64,000 nt of DNA from Pseudoalteromonas sp. '520P1 No. 423' (GTDB lineage Bacteria > Pseudomonadota > Gammaproteobacteria > Enterobacterales > Alteromonadaceae). The stretch lies in NCBI RefSeq assembly GCF_001269985.1, contig NZ_BBZB01000002.1, positions 310,001 to 374,000 on the forward strand, read 5' to 3'. The notes beneath the pieces are model-generated. The model worked only from the letters and a program-made list of their open reading frames with translations. It made no database searches and had not been told where the DNA came from. The position numbers were made by a program, and so were the translations under genes. The number at the start of each line of letters is the position of its first letter. Position 1 is the stretch's first letter. Positions 1 to 9,292 of this stretch are shown in pieces.

Positions 1-2
1 AC

Positions 3-110
3 GATAGCAGCTCAGTAAATTTAGATGAATTCACAGCAGCATCTGAATCTAATAAAGCCACTAAAAAAGCGATTCGTCAATGCGTTCAAGAATTAACTGA
101 CGAAGATTAG
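3..110 (+). CDS. 3' end of an unidentified gene (partial)
   Basis: An open frame enters from the left edge and stops at TAG 108-110. The visible 35 residues are polar and end ...QCVQELTDED. A rho-independent terminator follows 36 bases later, supporting a genuine gene end. The product cannot be named from so short a piece. Confidence 0.6.
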   Translation, partial: DSSSVNLDEFTAASESNKATKKAIRQCVQELTDED

Positions 111-145
111 AAGCTAATACCCCTTATCAATATTTGTAATTCACC

Positions 146-170
146 AAAGCAGCTCAGAGCTGCTTTTTTA
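146..170 (+). terminator. Rho-independent terminator
   Basis: The 8-bp perfect stem AGCAGCTC/GAGCTGCT with a one-base apparent loop (in practice a shorter stem with a larger loop) is followed by TTTTTT. It closes the partial gene at the left edge. Confidence 0.85.
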
Positions 171-276
171 CATTAATAGCTACACTTTAATTATTATTTC
201 TCATTTGGCCACATTATTTCCTTAATTTTAGTTACACTGAGAACATATACTTCTATTTTAATATATAAGGCTTGTT

Positions 277-1209
277 TTGCAGTGTCTAATAACAACTAAA
301 TATACCTTCACGATTCTGTCATTCTTTTTACTAGCCATACCTAATCATGCAAATGCCGCAAGTATTGATATCAGCTATGGTCAGCAAGGATACCAAGTCC
401 AATTGCAAGATGAAACTGTCACTCTCACTCCAGTAGGCAATGCAATTTCTTTTTCTACCAACTTAACTGATGATTTCAGTATGGGATTGAATTATCAAAA
501 TTGGCAAGATGATAAGAACTTTGACAACAGGGTTAATACAGATGTAACGCTTTCAACAGCTGGTGCAAGCTTAAGCTATTATTTAGATAACTGGTCATTT
601 TCTACAAATTACAGCCAATCTGAAGTAGATACGAAAATATCAGGTCTTAAACGAAAGCAAAACATAAAAAATGAAAACATTGATTCTTCGTCTTTTGGCG
701 GCTCAATTGGTTATGGGTTTGCTAAAAATGATTGGTTTTACGGTCTTTTAATTAGCGGTTTATATAGTGATTGGGATTTCGATAAATACCAAGTGAAAAC
801 GAAGCAAGATGAAGGTGTTCCTCCAAAAGTCACAACAGAGAAAAGTTCAGGAAATTCATCGAGTATCAGTTCAAGCTTGTCTGCTGCTTATTATATCCCC
901 TTAGAAAATGAGACTGGTCTTATGCTAGGCGGGCTTTTAACATGGAATTATCTCGTATCAGGTGACTCGGCCTTAATATCTCGTAATGGCAGGAATGTAA
1001 ATACAAGGAAAAATGGATCTCCAAGAAATGTTACAACTAACTCCGCAGCACTAAATTCAATTTCTGGCGATGATAGTTATGGTCAATTTGCACTTTATGC
1101 TTCTTACGATATTGATGATGCATGGTCGGTGGATATTGATACCTCGATAAATATTGCAAGTGATTACGATGCTTATACCTGGTCAATCAGTTTAGGTTAT
1201 ATATTTTAA
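277..1209 (+). CDS. Outer-membrane beta-barrel protein, unknown function
   Basis: A 310-residue secreted protein. Residues 1-28 form a signal peptide with a hydrophobic core (TILSFFLLAI) and an AxA-type cleavage site (NHANA). The rest is rich in alternating aromatic/polar beta strands and ends in SLGYIF; a C-terminal aromatic is the usual BAM recognition signature of outer-membrane barrels. No passenger domain is evident, so it is more like a porin or autotransporter-barrel family member than an enzyme. The only start that fits is TTG 277, with AAGG six bases upstream. It is monocistronic and convergent with the sigma-factor operon, sharing a terminator with it. Function beyond membrane location is not recognised. 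Confidence 0.7.
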   Translation: MQCLITTKYTFTILSFFLLAIPNHANAASIDISYGQQGYQVQLQDETVTLTPVGNAISFSTNLTDDFSMGLNYQNWQDDKNFDNRVNTDVTLSTAGASLSYYLDNWSFSTNYSQSEVDTKISGLKRKQNIKNENIDSSSFGGSIGYGFAKNDWFYGLLISGLYSDWDFDKYQVKTKQDEGVPPKVTTEKSSGNSSSISSSLSAAYYIPLENETGLMLGGLLTWNYLVSGDSALISRNGRNVNTRKNGSPRNVTTNSAALNSISGDDSYGQFALYASYDIDDAWSVDIDTSINIASDYDAYTWSISLGYIF

Positions 1210-1228
1210 CAATTTAATAAAGCAATAT

Positions 1229-1254
1229 AGGGCATTAGTGCCCTCTATTTTTTT
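1229..1254. terminator. Terminator between convergent genes
   Basis: Stem AGGGCA/TGCCCT with a TTAG loop followed by CTATTTTTTT serves the rightward barrel gene. It overlaps the stop codon of the leftward DUF3106 gene. Confidence 0.75.
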
Positions 1255-1690
1255 GTCTCATTTTACCTTGTGTTTTTTTGTTCATTTTTTTCATATTACG
1301 CTTATTAAATTTTTCCATTAATTTACGTTGCTTTTCTTGTGGTAATTGTTGAAATTTTTTGTGAACATTTCTTAATTTTTGCTGTTTTTGAGCTGGTATT
1401 TGTCTGAATTTATCAAATTGCTGTTTTAACTTTGTTTGCTTTTGCGGATCAAGCTTTTGCCAGTTATCAAACTTATTTAATACTTCTGTTCTTTTTTGTG
1501 CATCCATTTCAATCCAACGAGTTGCACCCAGTTGTAGTTTTTCTTGTTTATCCGCTGGTAATTGGCCCCAATTAGATGAAAATTGTTTTAAAACATTTTG
1601 CTGCTCAGCGTCTAACTTATTCCACTCAAGTGCATTAACTTGGGGCATAAAAATAAATAAGTAAAAAGTAACAAAGATTAGTTTAGCCAT
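1235..1690 (-). CDS. DUF3106 family secreted protein
   Basis: About 151 residues from ATG 1690, which overlaps the stop of the preceding gene as TGATG; a longer frame to 1750 exists but runs inside that gene. It has an N-terminal signal peptide (MAKLIFVTFYLFIFMPQVNA), then repeated helical units of the type W..L...KQ.KL, in which short amphipathic Lys/Gln-rich helices recur about every 16-20 residues, and a very basic Lys/Met/Arg-rich tail. This is the DUF3106 pattern, a periplasmic family of unknown function commonly encoded in ECF sigma operons. It is the last gene of a four-gene operon (sigma, membrane protein, small secreted protein, DUF3106), suggesting an envelope-related role. Confidence 0.75.
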   Translation of the reverse strand: MAKLIFVTFYLFIFMPQVNALEWNKLDAEQQNVLKQFSSNWGQLPADKQEKLQLGATRWIEMDAQKRTEVLNKFDNWQKLDPQKQTKLKQQFDKFRQIPAQKQQKLRNVHKKFQQLPQEKQRKLMEKFNKRNMKKMNKKTQGKMRQKNRGH

Positions 1691-1973
1691 CACTTTTATC
1701 CTCCAAAGTATTTTTTTTAGAATTTTTAACATCTGTTTTATTGGTTTCATTTTTATCTAACTTTAATTTAACTTTATTACTCGATGTATTTGATAAAACA
1801 TTGGCTGAATTCAATTTTAAATCTAGTGGCCCAACCAATTCGCCATCTACTTCAACCATATCAGCTAAGAATTCAAAAAAAGCCATATCAGGCACTTTCT
1901 CTGGCTTTTTAGGCTCTGTATGTGCTGTAAAGCTCATAACAAATAATATGCTATAACAGTGCGTTTTGTTCAT
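1683..1973 (-). CDS. Small secreted protein of sigma-factor operon
   Basis: A 96-residue protein with a short hydrophobic N-terminus (CYSILFVMSFTAHTEP) likely to be a signal peptide, a conserved-looking acidic stretch (MAFFEFLADMVEVDGELVGP) and a Lys/Asn/Asp-rich low-complexity tail. Its start overlaps the end of the upstream membrane protein and its stop overlaps the DUF3106 start, so all four genes are translationally coupled. The acidic segment resembles part of a small family found beside DUF3106 proteins, but I do not recognise a named domain. Confidence 0.65.
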   Translation of the reverse strand: MNKTHCYSILFVMSFTAHTEPKKPEKVPDMAFFEFLADMVEVDGELVGPLDLKLNSANVLSNTSSNKVKLKLDKNETNKTDVKNSKKNTLEDKSDG

Positions 1974-2346
1974 TTTCAGCCAGCCAAGTTATAAACTCTA
2001 ATTCTTCTAATAACATTAAATCTTCAGTTGGAACCTGAACACTCATCATAGCTAGAGGTATTTCAGGCACAATTGACTTAGGCTGATTAATAGTTGTTAA
2101 AGATATTAAAATAACAGCAGCTATTGGCGCCGCCACTTTAAACATCATATTATTAAAAATCAGGTTCAATAACGTAAAAATTGATGTTTTCTCGCTACCT
2201 ACAGCGCTTTTCATTAAAGCAGTATTACGTGCTTTTTCTAAATCAGCTACAACACTTGCAGATAAGTTCTTAACCGAAGCATCTAACGCCTGATTCAGTG
2301 CTTTAGCCGCTTTATCATTTTGATTTTCTTTAGAAGGTGATGTCAT
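1951..2346 (-). CDS. Single-pass membrane protein, probable anti-sigma-like partner
   Basis: A 131-residue protein with a soluble N-terminal helix region (about 1-60, with the pattern AAKALNQALDASVKNLSA...LEKARNTAL), one membrane segment (about 70-88, FKVAAPIAAVILISLTTI) and a short periplasmic tail. The layout matches DUF3619-like proteins that sit directly behind ECF sigma factors. The gene overlaps the sigma gene's end by 17 bp. An anti-sigma or sigma-regulatory role is inferred from position and topology, not from a recognised catalytic or binding motif. Confidence 0.6.
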   Translation of the reverse strand: MTSPSKENQNDKAAKALNQALDASVKNLSASVVADLEKARNTALMKSAVGSEKTSIFTLLNLIFNNMMFKVAAPIAAVILISLTTINQPKSIVPEIPLAMMSVQVPTEDLMLLEELEFITWLAENEQNALL

Positions 2347-2965
2347 GATCTTCTTCCATTAACGATTTTAATTTTGTTACAGCACGAGAGTAATGTGTTT
2401 TAACACTCCCTTGAGAGCACCCCATTGCTTCTGCTGTATGAGCCACTGAAAGGCCCTCCCAGCTACGTAATATAAAACATTGCTGCTGCTTAGCAGATAA
2501 TTGTTTTAAATGTGTTAGCGCTGCTGTTTGTTGCGCTGATTTTTCAAATTCTTTATCAGGGGTTGCTAATTGATTTGAATAATCAACTTGTGATGAAAAA
2601 ACTTCAGTTTCATCATCTAAGATATTCGATTTCCAGAAAAAGACTAAATTTCTCACCTTTTGATGTCGGTGCCAATCTCTAATTCTGTTTTGTAATATTT
2701 TATAAAACAGTGGCTTCCATTCATTTGATGGCCTCTCTTTATAATTAGTCACCAATTTAATCATGCTATCTTGCAATAAATCTAGTGCATCAGCATGGGT
2801 ACCACACGCAAAGAAAGCCATATGATATGCTCTTTTTTCAATATCCATTAAAAAAGCCTCCATAGTAAGCTCGGCAACTTTTTGTATTGGTTCAGAATTA
2901 TCTGCCATTAAAGGAATAGCGTGATGTCCATATAAATTAATGTTTCGATTACAATTTTGATCCAT
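2330..2965 (-). CDS. ECF-type RNA polymerase sigma factor
   Basis: A 211-residue sigma-70 family protein. Region 2 is visible around residues 40-100 (AYHMAFFACGTHADALDLLQDSM...W...LYKILQNRIRDWHR-type segments) and region 4 near the C-terminus (LKQLSAKQQQCFILRSWEGLS followed by the helix-turn-helix AHTAEAMGCSQGSVKTHYSRA). It directs RNA polymerase to its own regulon, which probably includes this operon. No strong ribosome-binding site precedes ATG 2965; an internal ATG at 2908 is an alternative start. It is the first gene of a four-gene leftward operon with a membrane protein directly behind it, the usual place for a sigma regulator. Confidence 0.85.
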   Translation of the reverse strand: MDQNCNRNINLYGHHAIPLMADNSEPIQKVAELTMEAFLMDIEKRAYHMAFFACGTHADALDLLQDSMIKLVTNYKERPSNEWKPLFYKILQNRIRDWHRHQKVRNLVFFWKSNILDDETEVFSSQVDYSNQLATPDKEFEKSAQQTAALTHLKQLSAKQQQCFILRSWEGLSVAHTAEAMGCSQGSVKTHYSRAVTKLKSLMEEDHDITF

Positions 2966-3203
2966 AAATGCCGTAATTACAATAAGTGTCTTATCGAATT
3001 GATTTCAACTACTACTGTTTAAAACGCTTAAATAACAGGATGGTTGACAGAGCATTTAAAAATATTCAGAGGAACTTTAAAATAACTTGGTAGAACTATC
3101 CATAAATTCATTGGCAAAAAATTCTAGAAAACTGTTTTATATCGTTATTTAATTAAATAAAAATGACATAAAATGCCAAAGGAAATATTTAAATAAATAT
3201 AAT

Positions 3204-4112
3204 TTACGAACTTAATACTGTTATATAACTTGTGTCGAAACCGTCTGAGTCACATTGAATATCAACTCTTTGAGAAGCCGGTTTTTGAAATAACACCTCT
3301 AATTTAGGGAAACTTTGAGAAGTAAAACTGACACTTTTTAGTCTTAAATTTTTACGTGTTTTGCGATCTAAGAATGCAAAAGCACAATCAGACATAACAC
3401 TTTCACAGCTATCTAACATCTTTTTAGTCAACATTTTATCAGTGATCATTTTCATAATCTGCGCTTTGGGCATATCGCATTTGATGCCACCTAAAGTACA
3501 GGCGGCATAAAGATCTAAAATAGCCAAAGCACGGATCTTTTGACTCTCAACATCTTCAAATAACGCCAAAACAGTTGGTATTTTTTTCTCTATTGAAAAC
3601 TTTTGTATGGCAGCTTCTTTTAAATAAACTTTTTCACTCAAAAAACGATGTATTACCTTTTCTAATTGACTTAATTTTGGCAAAACAAGATCACTACTTG
3701 CTGCCAATTCATCTGTTTCGTCATTAAGTAGCCTCTGACTTTCATTGGCGCCTTGAACTAAAGGTAAAATCAATTTATGCAATTCTTCGTCTTCAAATGG
3801 TTTGCTTAAAACAAAACATGCTCCACATTCAATCGCTTGAGATATCAAGTCTTCATCATTTACAGTTGTTACAAATCCAGTTTGAATTGGTAACTCTCTT
3901 TTTATTATTTCCTTTAATAATTCTAAACCAGACACTTCTGGCATATGCCAATCAGACAGTACTATTTCAGGTTTCCATTCATCAATAATATCCAATGCTT
4001 CCAGTGCACCTGATGATTGTTTTATATCTAAAGTTTTATAACCAAACTTTTCTAAACCACGTTTAACAATTGCTTGCATTGCTAAACTATCATCAACAAT
4101 TAATATTTTCAT
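3204..4112 (-). CDS. Response regulator with CheY-like receiver domain
   Basis: About 302 residues from ATG 4112, chosen because AGGA lies just upstream and the protein then begins MKILIVDDSLAMQ, the canonical receiver start. The receiver (1-125) shows the acidic pair DD, the phospho-acceptor Asp in EIVLSDWHMPEVSG, and the conserved Lys in VLSKPF. The C-terminal ~170 residues contain no helix-turn-helix, GGDEF, EAL or HD motif that I recognise; they may form a chemotaxis-type output or a degenerate phosphatase. No histidine kinase is adjacent, so it is an orphan regulator. The coiled-coil gene at 4278 is transcribed divergently. Confidence 0.8.
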   Translation of the reverse strand: MKILIVDDSLAMQAIVKRGLEKFGYKTLDIKQSSGALEALDIIDEWKPEIVLSDWHMPEVSGLELLKEIIKRELPIQTGFVTTVNDEDLISQAIECGACFVLSKPFEDEELHKLILPLVQGANESQRLLNDETDELAASSDLVLPKLSQLEKVIHRFLSEKVYLKEAAIQKFSIEKKIPTVLALFEDVESQKIRALAILDLYAACTLGGIKCDMPKAQIMKMITDKMLTKKMLDSCESVMSDCAFAFLDRKTRKNLRLKSVSFTSQSFPKLEVLFQKPASQRVDIQCDSDGFDTSYITVLSS

Positions 4113-4277
4113 AAAATCCTGCTTTAATAAAAAAGGTATATTTAATAGAATTAATATTTGAGTATAGGCAGTAATTTCAATTGCAGCTATACTCAACAGC
4201 AAGTTACCTGACTTATTTCTAGAATATAACCTATATAAATTAACAGCTTAAAATATTATCTTTAACTGGAGAATCAT

Positions 4278-5096
4278 ATGTTGCCAGAAAGAGTAATGGA
4301 AATCTTAGCGATTGATGTTGGATTAGTCGTGATCACAAGTTGGTTTTTGATTTTATTTTTCATGTTTCGAGAATTCAGATGCGTCTCTCAATCAGTAAAT
4401 CGTCTATCAACGCATTTAGGTAAAGATGAATATTTGCCTATTTATCAGCAATCACTTAATGATGAGCTCGCCTCAGTAAATAAGCATACCACGACTTTAA
4501 ATGAACTTATGAATGTTCACGAAATTCTTGAAAATCAATTAAAGTTATTACATGCAAATAGTTCAAGTCCAGACAGCGACGGGAAAATTAGACAATTAGA
4601 ATCGCAGTTACATAAATCTAGAGCTTTAATAAAAAAGCTAAAAGGAGAACTAGTAACAAGTAAAAAGCGAATAGAACACACAAAAAGTAAACTGTATTCA
4701 CAATATGATCACGTTGAATCATTACAAAAAGAGAAAGAGCAGTTTTTAATTGATGCACAGCAACAAAAATTAGATGCAGAACATAATGAAGCGCTCATTG
4801 CTCAAGCAGAAAAATATAAAGCACAGCAGCAACAATTAATTGAAGCTGCGAGTGACTATAAAAGTAAGCTTATAATGCAAGGAAAAGAGCTTGAAACTTT
4901 AAAACAAAAAAATAAAATGCTTGCGGGAAATAACAAGGCGCCACAATCAGATGTATTAAAGAAGAAAGTAGTAAAATTAGAGCAAGAATTAAATGATGCT
5001 AATGCGCGCTCTGCCCATATAATAAAAGAAAAAGACTTTATAGAAAGTAAATTTTTAGACTCAATAAAACAACTAGAAGAAATACAAAAAAAATAA
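4278..5096 (+). CDS. Membrane-anchored coiled-coil protein
   Basis: A 272-residue protein with one N-terminal membrane helix (about residues 9-30, LAIDVGLVVITSWFLILFFM), then an almost continuous coiled coil (about 75-270), rich in Lys, Glu, Gln and Leu with heptad spacing. No enzyme motif is present. Start ATG 4278 follows CTGGAG at 4267-4272. It is divergent from the orphan response regulator, so the two might be functionally linked, for example in chemotaxis or polar localisation, but this is only contextual. No close family is recognised. Confidence 0.65.
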   Translation: MLPERVMEILAIDVGLVVITSWFLILFFMFREFRCVSQSVNRLSTHLGKDEYLPIYQQSLNDELASVNKHTTTLNELMNVHEILENQLKLLHANSSSPDSDGKIRQLESQLHKSRALIKKLKGELVTSKKRIEHTKSKLYSQYDHVESLQKEKEQFLIDAQQQKLDAEHNEALIAQAEKYKAQQQQLIEAASDYKSKLIMQGKELETLKQKNKMLAGNNKAPQSDVLKKKVVKLEQELNDANARSAHIIKEKDFIESKFLDSIKQLEEIQKK

Positions 5097-5199
5097 ATTA
5101 ACCATAAAGCAACAAAAATGACATCGATGAATTGTATTTTTATATTTAATACCAATATATTTATAAACTTAAGAATAAAAACTGATAGGGAAAGGTAAT

Positions 5200-5643
5200 A
5201 TGAAAGCAGTAAAAACGGTTGTGATCACAGGCGCAAATCGTGGAATAGGCCTGGCTATGGTAAGTATTTACGCTAACCAAGGCAGCAAAGTTATTGCCTT
5301 ATGTCGACAGTCTTCAGCTAAGCTCAATGCGCTAGCAAATGAAAATGTTGAAATCGTTGAAAACGTCGATGTAGCAACAGAATCAGGAATACAATCTATG
5401 TGTGATGCTATTGGCGCACAAATGATAGATGTACTTATTAATAACGCCGGTATTTTAAGAGATGAAAGCTTAGATAACTTAAATTTAGATACTATTTATG
5501 AGCAATTTCAAGTAAATGCTGTTGCGCCACTTAAAGTATGTCAGTCATTATTAAATAATTTAACTTCGGGCAGTAAAATTGCATTAATTACATCACGAAT
5601 GGGTTCTATTGCTGATAATGGTTCAGGCGGAAGATATGGCTAT
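5200..5643 (+). pseudogene. Short-chain dehydrogenase, 5' half (split by island)
   Basis: Codons 1-148 of a C-factor-like short-chain dehydrogenase/reductase. The Rossmann motif TGANRGIG is at about residues 10-17, INNAGIL at about 84, and the catalytic Ser region is ITSRMGSI. Downstream of GGRYGY the frame passes into unrelated sequence and stops at 5853. The missing YRMSKAALN active-site segment (Tyr-x-x-x-Lys) is found 36 kb away at 41637. Family members are about 225-230 residues, and the two halves together give 226, so the gene was intact before the island entered. A ribosome-binding site GGGAAAGG precedes ATG 5200. The frame still open into the island overlaps the first recombinase gene, so transcription from this promoter may enter it. 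Confidence 0.9.
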
Positions 5644-5651
5644 TTTCCTCT

Positions 5652-5680
5652 ACCTACACTAACAAATAAAACTTGTAGAT
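5652..5680 (+). repeat. Left terminal repeat of island
   Basis: ACCTACACT (5652-5660) followed after 12 bases by TTGTAGAT (5673-5680). The right end carries the same two blocks in reverse orientation at the same spacing within one base. A second, inverted TTGTAGAT copy (ATCTACAA) lies at 5701-5708, giving a dyad around 5673-5708. These are likely recombinase-binding sites. Confidence 0.55.
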
Positions 5681-5731
5681 GTTTTTTTATGCGCTATATT
5701 ATCTACAAAGCTTCGCTGGAGAAAAGTTGGT

Positions 5732-6862
5732 TTGAGTTCAAAAAGAGAGTTCCTGATTACAAGAAATGGCATCCAATCTTATTATTGGGCTTTTTTCCAA
5801 AGCAATGGGGAAATAGATATAACCCCAACAATTTTATATGCCCAAGTATGTGATGATCCTGAACGGAAAAAAACATGGGAGAGGTCTACACGAAAGTCAT
5901 ATGCACAAATTATTGAAACGTTTTTTCGCACGATCAGACAGCATGGTGCAAGCATACAAAACTTAACAACCAATGAAACTCAAGGCTTCATGCAAGCCTA
6001 TTATATGAAAAGCCTACCATTTCAAAAAAGTGATGGTAAACAGACCTCTGAGTCAAGAATGGAAGCCGTTCGTAATGTTTTGCTTAGATTAGTTAAAACA
6101 TCTATAAAACTTGGATTTAGTGAAGCAAACAACCTGTCTTTTAACTACAAAAAAGTAGCACAAGAAACCGTTGATGAGGCAGACCGTATACACAACTGTT
6201 ACATTCCTAAAGAATTATTTGAACAACTATTAGAGCACCTTGAAGTCGAATCCAACTTTGAAGTTGAACGTGATAAGTTGGCTATGCGAATAGGTTATGA
6301 AATGGGCTTGCGTACTGAAGAGCTAACTAGGGCCAATAACTTTTCTATAAAAAAATTAAAGTCAGCTCGGTTGACATGGAAATTCGGAGAAGAAATTAAA
6401 TGGAAAGTCATTGGGAAAGGTAACGGTGGTGGCAAGGAACGAAATGTATTAATTAAGCCATGCATGGCAGAGCGTATTTTTAGCTTGATGGACAATCATC
6501 AAGATGTTTACGCTCGCAGTAAGCATCTTTTTTGTTCAAAAGGTGGTAAGAAATTGTCAGCTAAACACGGCACTAATATTTTTTATGATGCTATGCATAA
6601 TTTTAATCACCCTGAAGTTAATGGCAAAAGTTTTCAAAAACTAAGACATAGTTACGCTACTAATCTAGCCCTCTGGTGCATAAAAAATAAAATTCATAAG
6701 CGATTAATACAAGATAGGTTAGGGCATGAGTCCTTTTCTACTACTGAAATTTATATCGAAGTTTCCTACCTCATAAACGGCGATGTGAAAAAGTCAGAAG
6801 AAATGCGTATGGTAAGGCTAGATAGGAGAAAAAAATTACAAAAAGGCCAAGATAATGACTGA
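5732..6862 (+). CDS. intA: Tyrosine recombinase/integrase A of island
   Basis: A 376-residue phage-integrase-family recombinase. Catalytic residues are visible: Arg194 in MGLRTEELT, the box II pair Arg305/His306 in LRHSYATNL, and the nucleophile Tyr341 in TTEIYIEV after LGHESFS. The N-terminal ~130 residues look like a SAM-like core-binding domain (TRKSYAQIIETFFR). The start is TTG 5732 with GGAG ten bases upstream; no ATG lies early enough. It is the first gene of the recombination operon and overlaps the next gene by 8 bp. Located less than 100 bp from the island end, it should catalyse strand exchange at the termini. The overlapping read-through frame from the broken dehydrogenase may influence its expression. 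Confidence 0.85.
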   Translation: MSSKREFLITRNGIQSYYWAFFQSNGEIDITPTILYAQVCDDPERKKTWERSTRKSYAQIIETFFRTIRQHGASIQNLTTNETQGFMQAYYMKSLPFQKSDGKQTSESRMEAVRNVLLRLVKTSIKLGFSEANNLSFNYKKVAQETVDEADRIHNCYIPKELFEQLLEHLEVESNFEVERDKLAMRIGYEMGLRTEELTRANNFSIKKLKSARLTWKFGEEIKWKVIGKGNGGGKERNVLIKPCMAERIFSLMDNHQDVYARSKHLFCSKGGKKLSAKHGTNIFYDAMHNFNHPEVNGKSFQKLRHSYATNLALWCIKNKIHKRLIQDRLGHESFSTTEIYIEVSYLINGDVKKSEEMRMVRLDRRKKLQKGQDND

Positions 6863-9284
6863 AGAGATAAATTATGGTTCATTATCACAATACATGGCAG
6901 AGCCAACAATTTCATTAGTTCAGTATCAAGATAAAGTCATATTCAATTTAAATCTATTATCCACCTCTGATGATGAAACCTTAAGAAAAACACTTGAGAT
7001 TCCAACTCCTTTCAAAAAGTCTTTGTTTTGCCAATCAATAATAGCTTTTTGCTATTCTGATAGATTTAAAGAAATTGGTGATACAACTAAAGATAAACAT
7101 ATAAACTTGTATAACCGCTTTTTTTCTTTTCTTCTGACGCGTGACTCTCAATGTGAAAAAAAGAATATTGAGGATAAGGAAAGCAAAAAAGTAAAGTGGA
7201 GTGAAATGATATCTACATTAAATGGGGATTTACCACACTCAGTTATTAGCCAATTTTTGCAGCACTATTCACATGAGGGGAAGGGCGCTACCACTATTAG
7301 AAATTATCAACTTGACCTAATGGCTCCAATTAAATGGGCGTCAACTATAAATGTTCACAAAGGAGAATATAACATTAATGGTGGCGATACCTTACTTCCA
7401 TATATAAAAAAAGCAGTTAACCCAGACGTCAAGTCAGACGATAACACTCCTAAAGTAGCCTTATCTCAACTTTTTCCTATTGACTATACAACAGGAGAAA
7501 AAATTGAATGTCCTTATACTGATTCTCAACTTATCAGTAGCTTGCGTTGGTTTGCCCATTGGTATCTGGATAACATGCGTCAAAGAAGAAAGTTTCTTCG
7601 TGAAATAAAACTGGATGATGAAAAGACTATATATGATGTGCTACTAGATCGTCTAAATGATGGTACTTGGTCGATAGAAAGTAGACCTGTGAGTGCTATG
7701 TTTAGTCGAGCATATAAAGATAAAGGCAAACAACCTAGCCAAGCCGATTTCACAGATGCAAGTTGTATATATGCAAAAATTTATGAAGCATTGTTGCCTA
7801 CTGAAGATGAGCTTGAATACATTAAAAATGATAATGCATCAGACATTTTAAAAAATCGATTATTGTGGCTAGAACCATTAGGGTTTACTCAAGATGACGC
7901 TAAAATTTTTTTAGATGTTGTAACAACATCACACAGTAGTATTGATAGCATTGTAAAGCGTGTTTCAAAGCAAATTACATATGGTAAAGCCTATGCTGAG
8001 AAAGGGGGGAAAAGTAAAAAAGTAATTATACCCATTTCATTAGAGTCATTTTCAGGCTTAAGAAACATAACGATCCCATCAAATATCAGTCTTGCGGATA
8101 TGATTGTGCCAACCAAATCTGAACGGCTTGTAATGAATTGGCTATTGGGTTCTGACTGCATTCAAAGGTCAAATCAAATTCGACTCAAATTAAACGATTT
8201 TAAGCGATTAAAACGAAATACAACTTTACAAATATTAACTTCTGAAATGGTTGAAGATGACGAAATAAATGAAGCTAAGATAAGACATCATAAGGAACGC
8301 GGCAAAGGTGCTCATGTAAAAAGGCCAGGGAAAAATCATGAAACCATAACATATAAAAGTGGCGACCCACTTTTTTCAATTTATAGCAATTGGCTTGCAG
8401 ATATGATTGAAGCTCAGCCGTATCTCAAAGCCAATATCGGCAAGTGGTTTCATAAAACATATCTTAATGGTTTCAGTACAGCTGCACTTTTTCCTTTAAG
8501 CTTTCTATGTGCAAATGAAAGCCTAATACGAAGTACATATCAAAAATATGAAGTTGAATTAAAATACCACAGTGAACTCAATGGGCAGGGAGCGTTTCAA
8601 TGGCTATTGACTCAACAAATTAAGCATTTTGTTTTTTGTAAAGATAAAAATAATGATGTTAGTGAGATTACCATAAGTCCTGATGCAGTTCGTCAAAGTC
8701 GAATCATTTTTAATGAAGGTCAAGACATGACCGACAAGGAAAATTCCAAAGAATCAGCCCATTCTGAAGAGGAAGTAATTAAATACAGGGAAGCCGGAAT
8801 TGCCAAAGAGCGGATACAAAACGGCATTAAAAGTAATGTCCAAGTCGCTAATAAAATGGTTGAAGAGGCTATTAGCATTCTACATTCTTGTCATATTATG
8901 AGCGTCGAAGAAGTACAACGGACGTTACATGATCCAAGTGGGTTCACTGTTGATGATGTAATCAAATTTATTAATGAAGTTGCTGCTTCCCCTGAAAGTT
9001 ATGATGTAACCATTTTTGGTGGAATAAAAGATAAAAATGAGAAAAATACAGGTATAAAAATTATTAATGACAAAAAGTCTGCATGGATGCTGTGGAGTTA
9101 TATCCTACATATGGAGTCTGAGCTTGAGAGTATCGAACAGAACCACGAAGAGGAACAGGTTTTAAAACATATATTTGAACATGCTCAATGGTCTATTTTA
9201 TTTGAACGTTTTTCTACTGAAATTCAGCAACAAGCTAAAGAGCTTTCTGAGCAATATAGCATTCCTTATCCGCCATTATTTTAG
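6855..9284 (+). CDS. Large recombination-module protein lacking visible recombinase active site
   Basis: An 809-residue soluble protein, translationally coupled to intA (8-bp overlap) and 8 bp before intB. Residues about 60-170 look like a core-binding (SAM-like) segment (KDKHINLYNRFFSFLL, HEGKGATTIRNYQLDLM). Around 430-450 there is a motif resembling a box I region (QRSNQIRLKLNDF). I find no LRH or His-x-x-Arg pair and no C-terminal Tyr nucleophile, so it is probably a catalytically inactive partner, comparable with the second gene of Tn6283-like elements or with GmtZ-type proteins of gamma-mobile-trio elements. Its role is presumably to shape the synaptic complex or strand choice. Family name uncertain. 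Confidence 0.7.
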   Translation: MTEEINYGSLSQYMAEPTISLVQYQDKVIFNLNLLSTSDDETLRKTLEIPTPFKKSLFCQSIIAFCYSDRFKEIGDTTKDKHINLYNRFFSFLLTRDSQCEKKNIEDKESKKVKWSEMISTLNGDLPHSVISQFLQHYSHEGKGATTIRNYQLDLMAPIKWASTINVHKGEYNINGGDTLLPYIKKAVNPDVKSDDNTPKVALSQLFPIDYTTGEKIECPYTDSQLISSLRWFAHWYLDNMRQRRKFLREIKLDDEKTIYDVLLDRLNDGTWSIESRPVSAMFSRAYKDKGKQPSQADFTDASCIYAKIYEALLPTEDELEYIKNDNASDILKNRLLWLEPLGFTQDDAKIFLDVVTTSHSSIDSIVKRVSKQITYGKAYAEKGGKSKKVIIPISLESFSGLRNITIPSNISLADMIVPTKSERLVMNWLLGSDCIQRSNQIRLKLNDFKRLKRNTTLQILTSEMVEDDEINEAKIRHHKERGKGAHVKRPGKNHETITYKSGDPLFSIYSNWLADMIEAQPYLKANIGKWFHKTYLNGFSTAALFPLSFLCANESLIRSTYQKYEVELKYHSELNGQGAFQWLLTQQIKHFVFCKDKNNDVSEITISPDAVRQSRIIFNEGQDMTDKENSKESAHSEEEVIKYREAGIAKERIQNGIKSNVQVANKMVEEAISILHSCHIMSVEEVQRTLHDPSGFTVDDVIKFINEVAASPESYDVTIFGGIKDKNEKNTGIKIINDKKSAWMLWSYILHMESELESIEQNHEEEQVLKHIFEHAQWSILFERFSTEIQQQAKELSEQYSIPYPPLF

Positions 9285-9292
9285 GATTTTTC

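Noticed and set aside
1741..1956. A 71-residue rightward frame opposite the small secreted protein
   Set aside because: Complement of a better-supported operon gene, with no start signal.
5200..5853. A 217-residue dehydrogenase reading from 5200 through to 5853
   Set aside because: After GGRYGY the residues (FPLPTLTNKTCRCF...) are unlike any SDR, and the true remainder is found at 41637, so the tail is island DNA.
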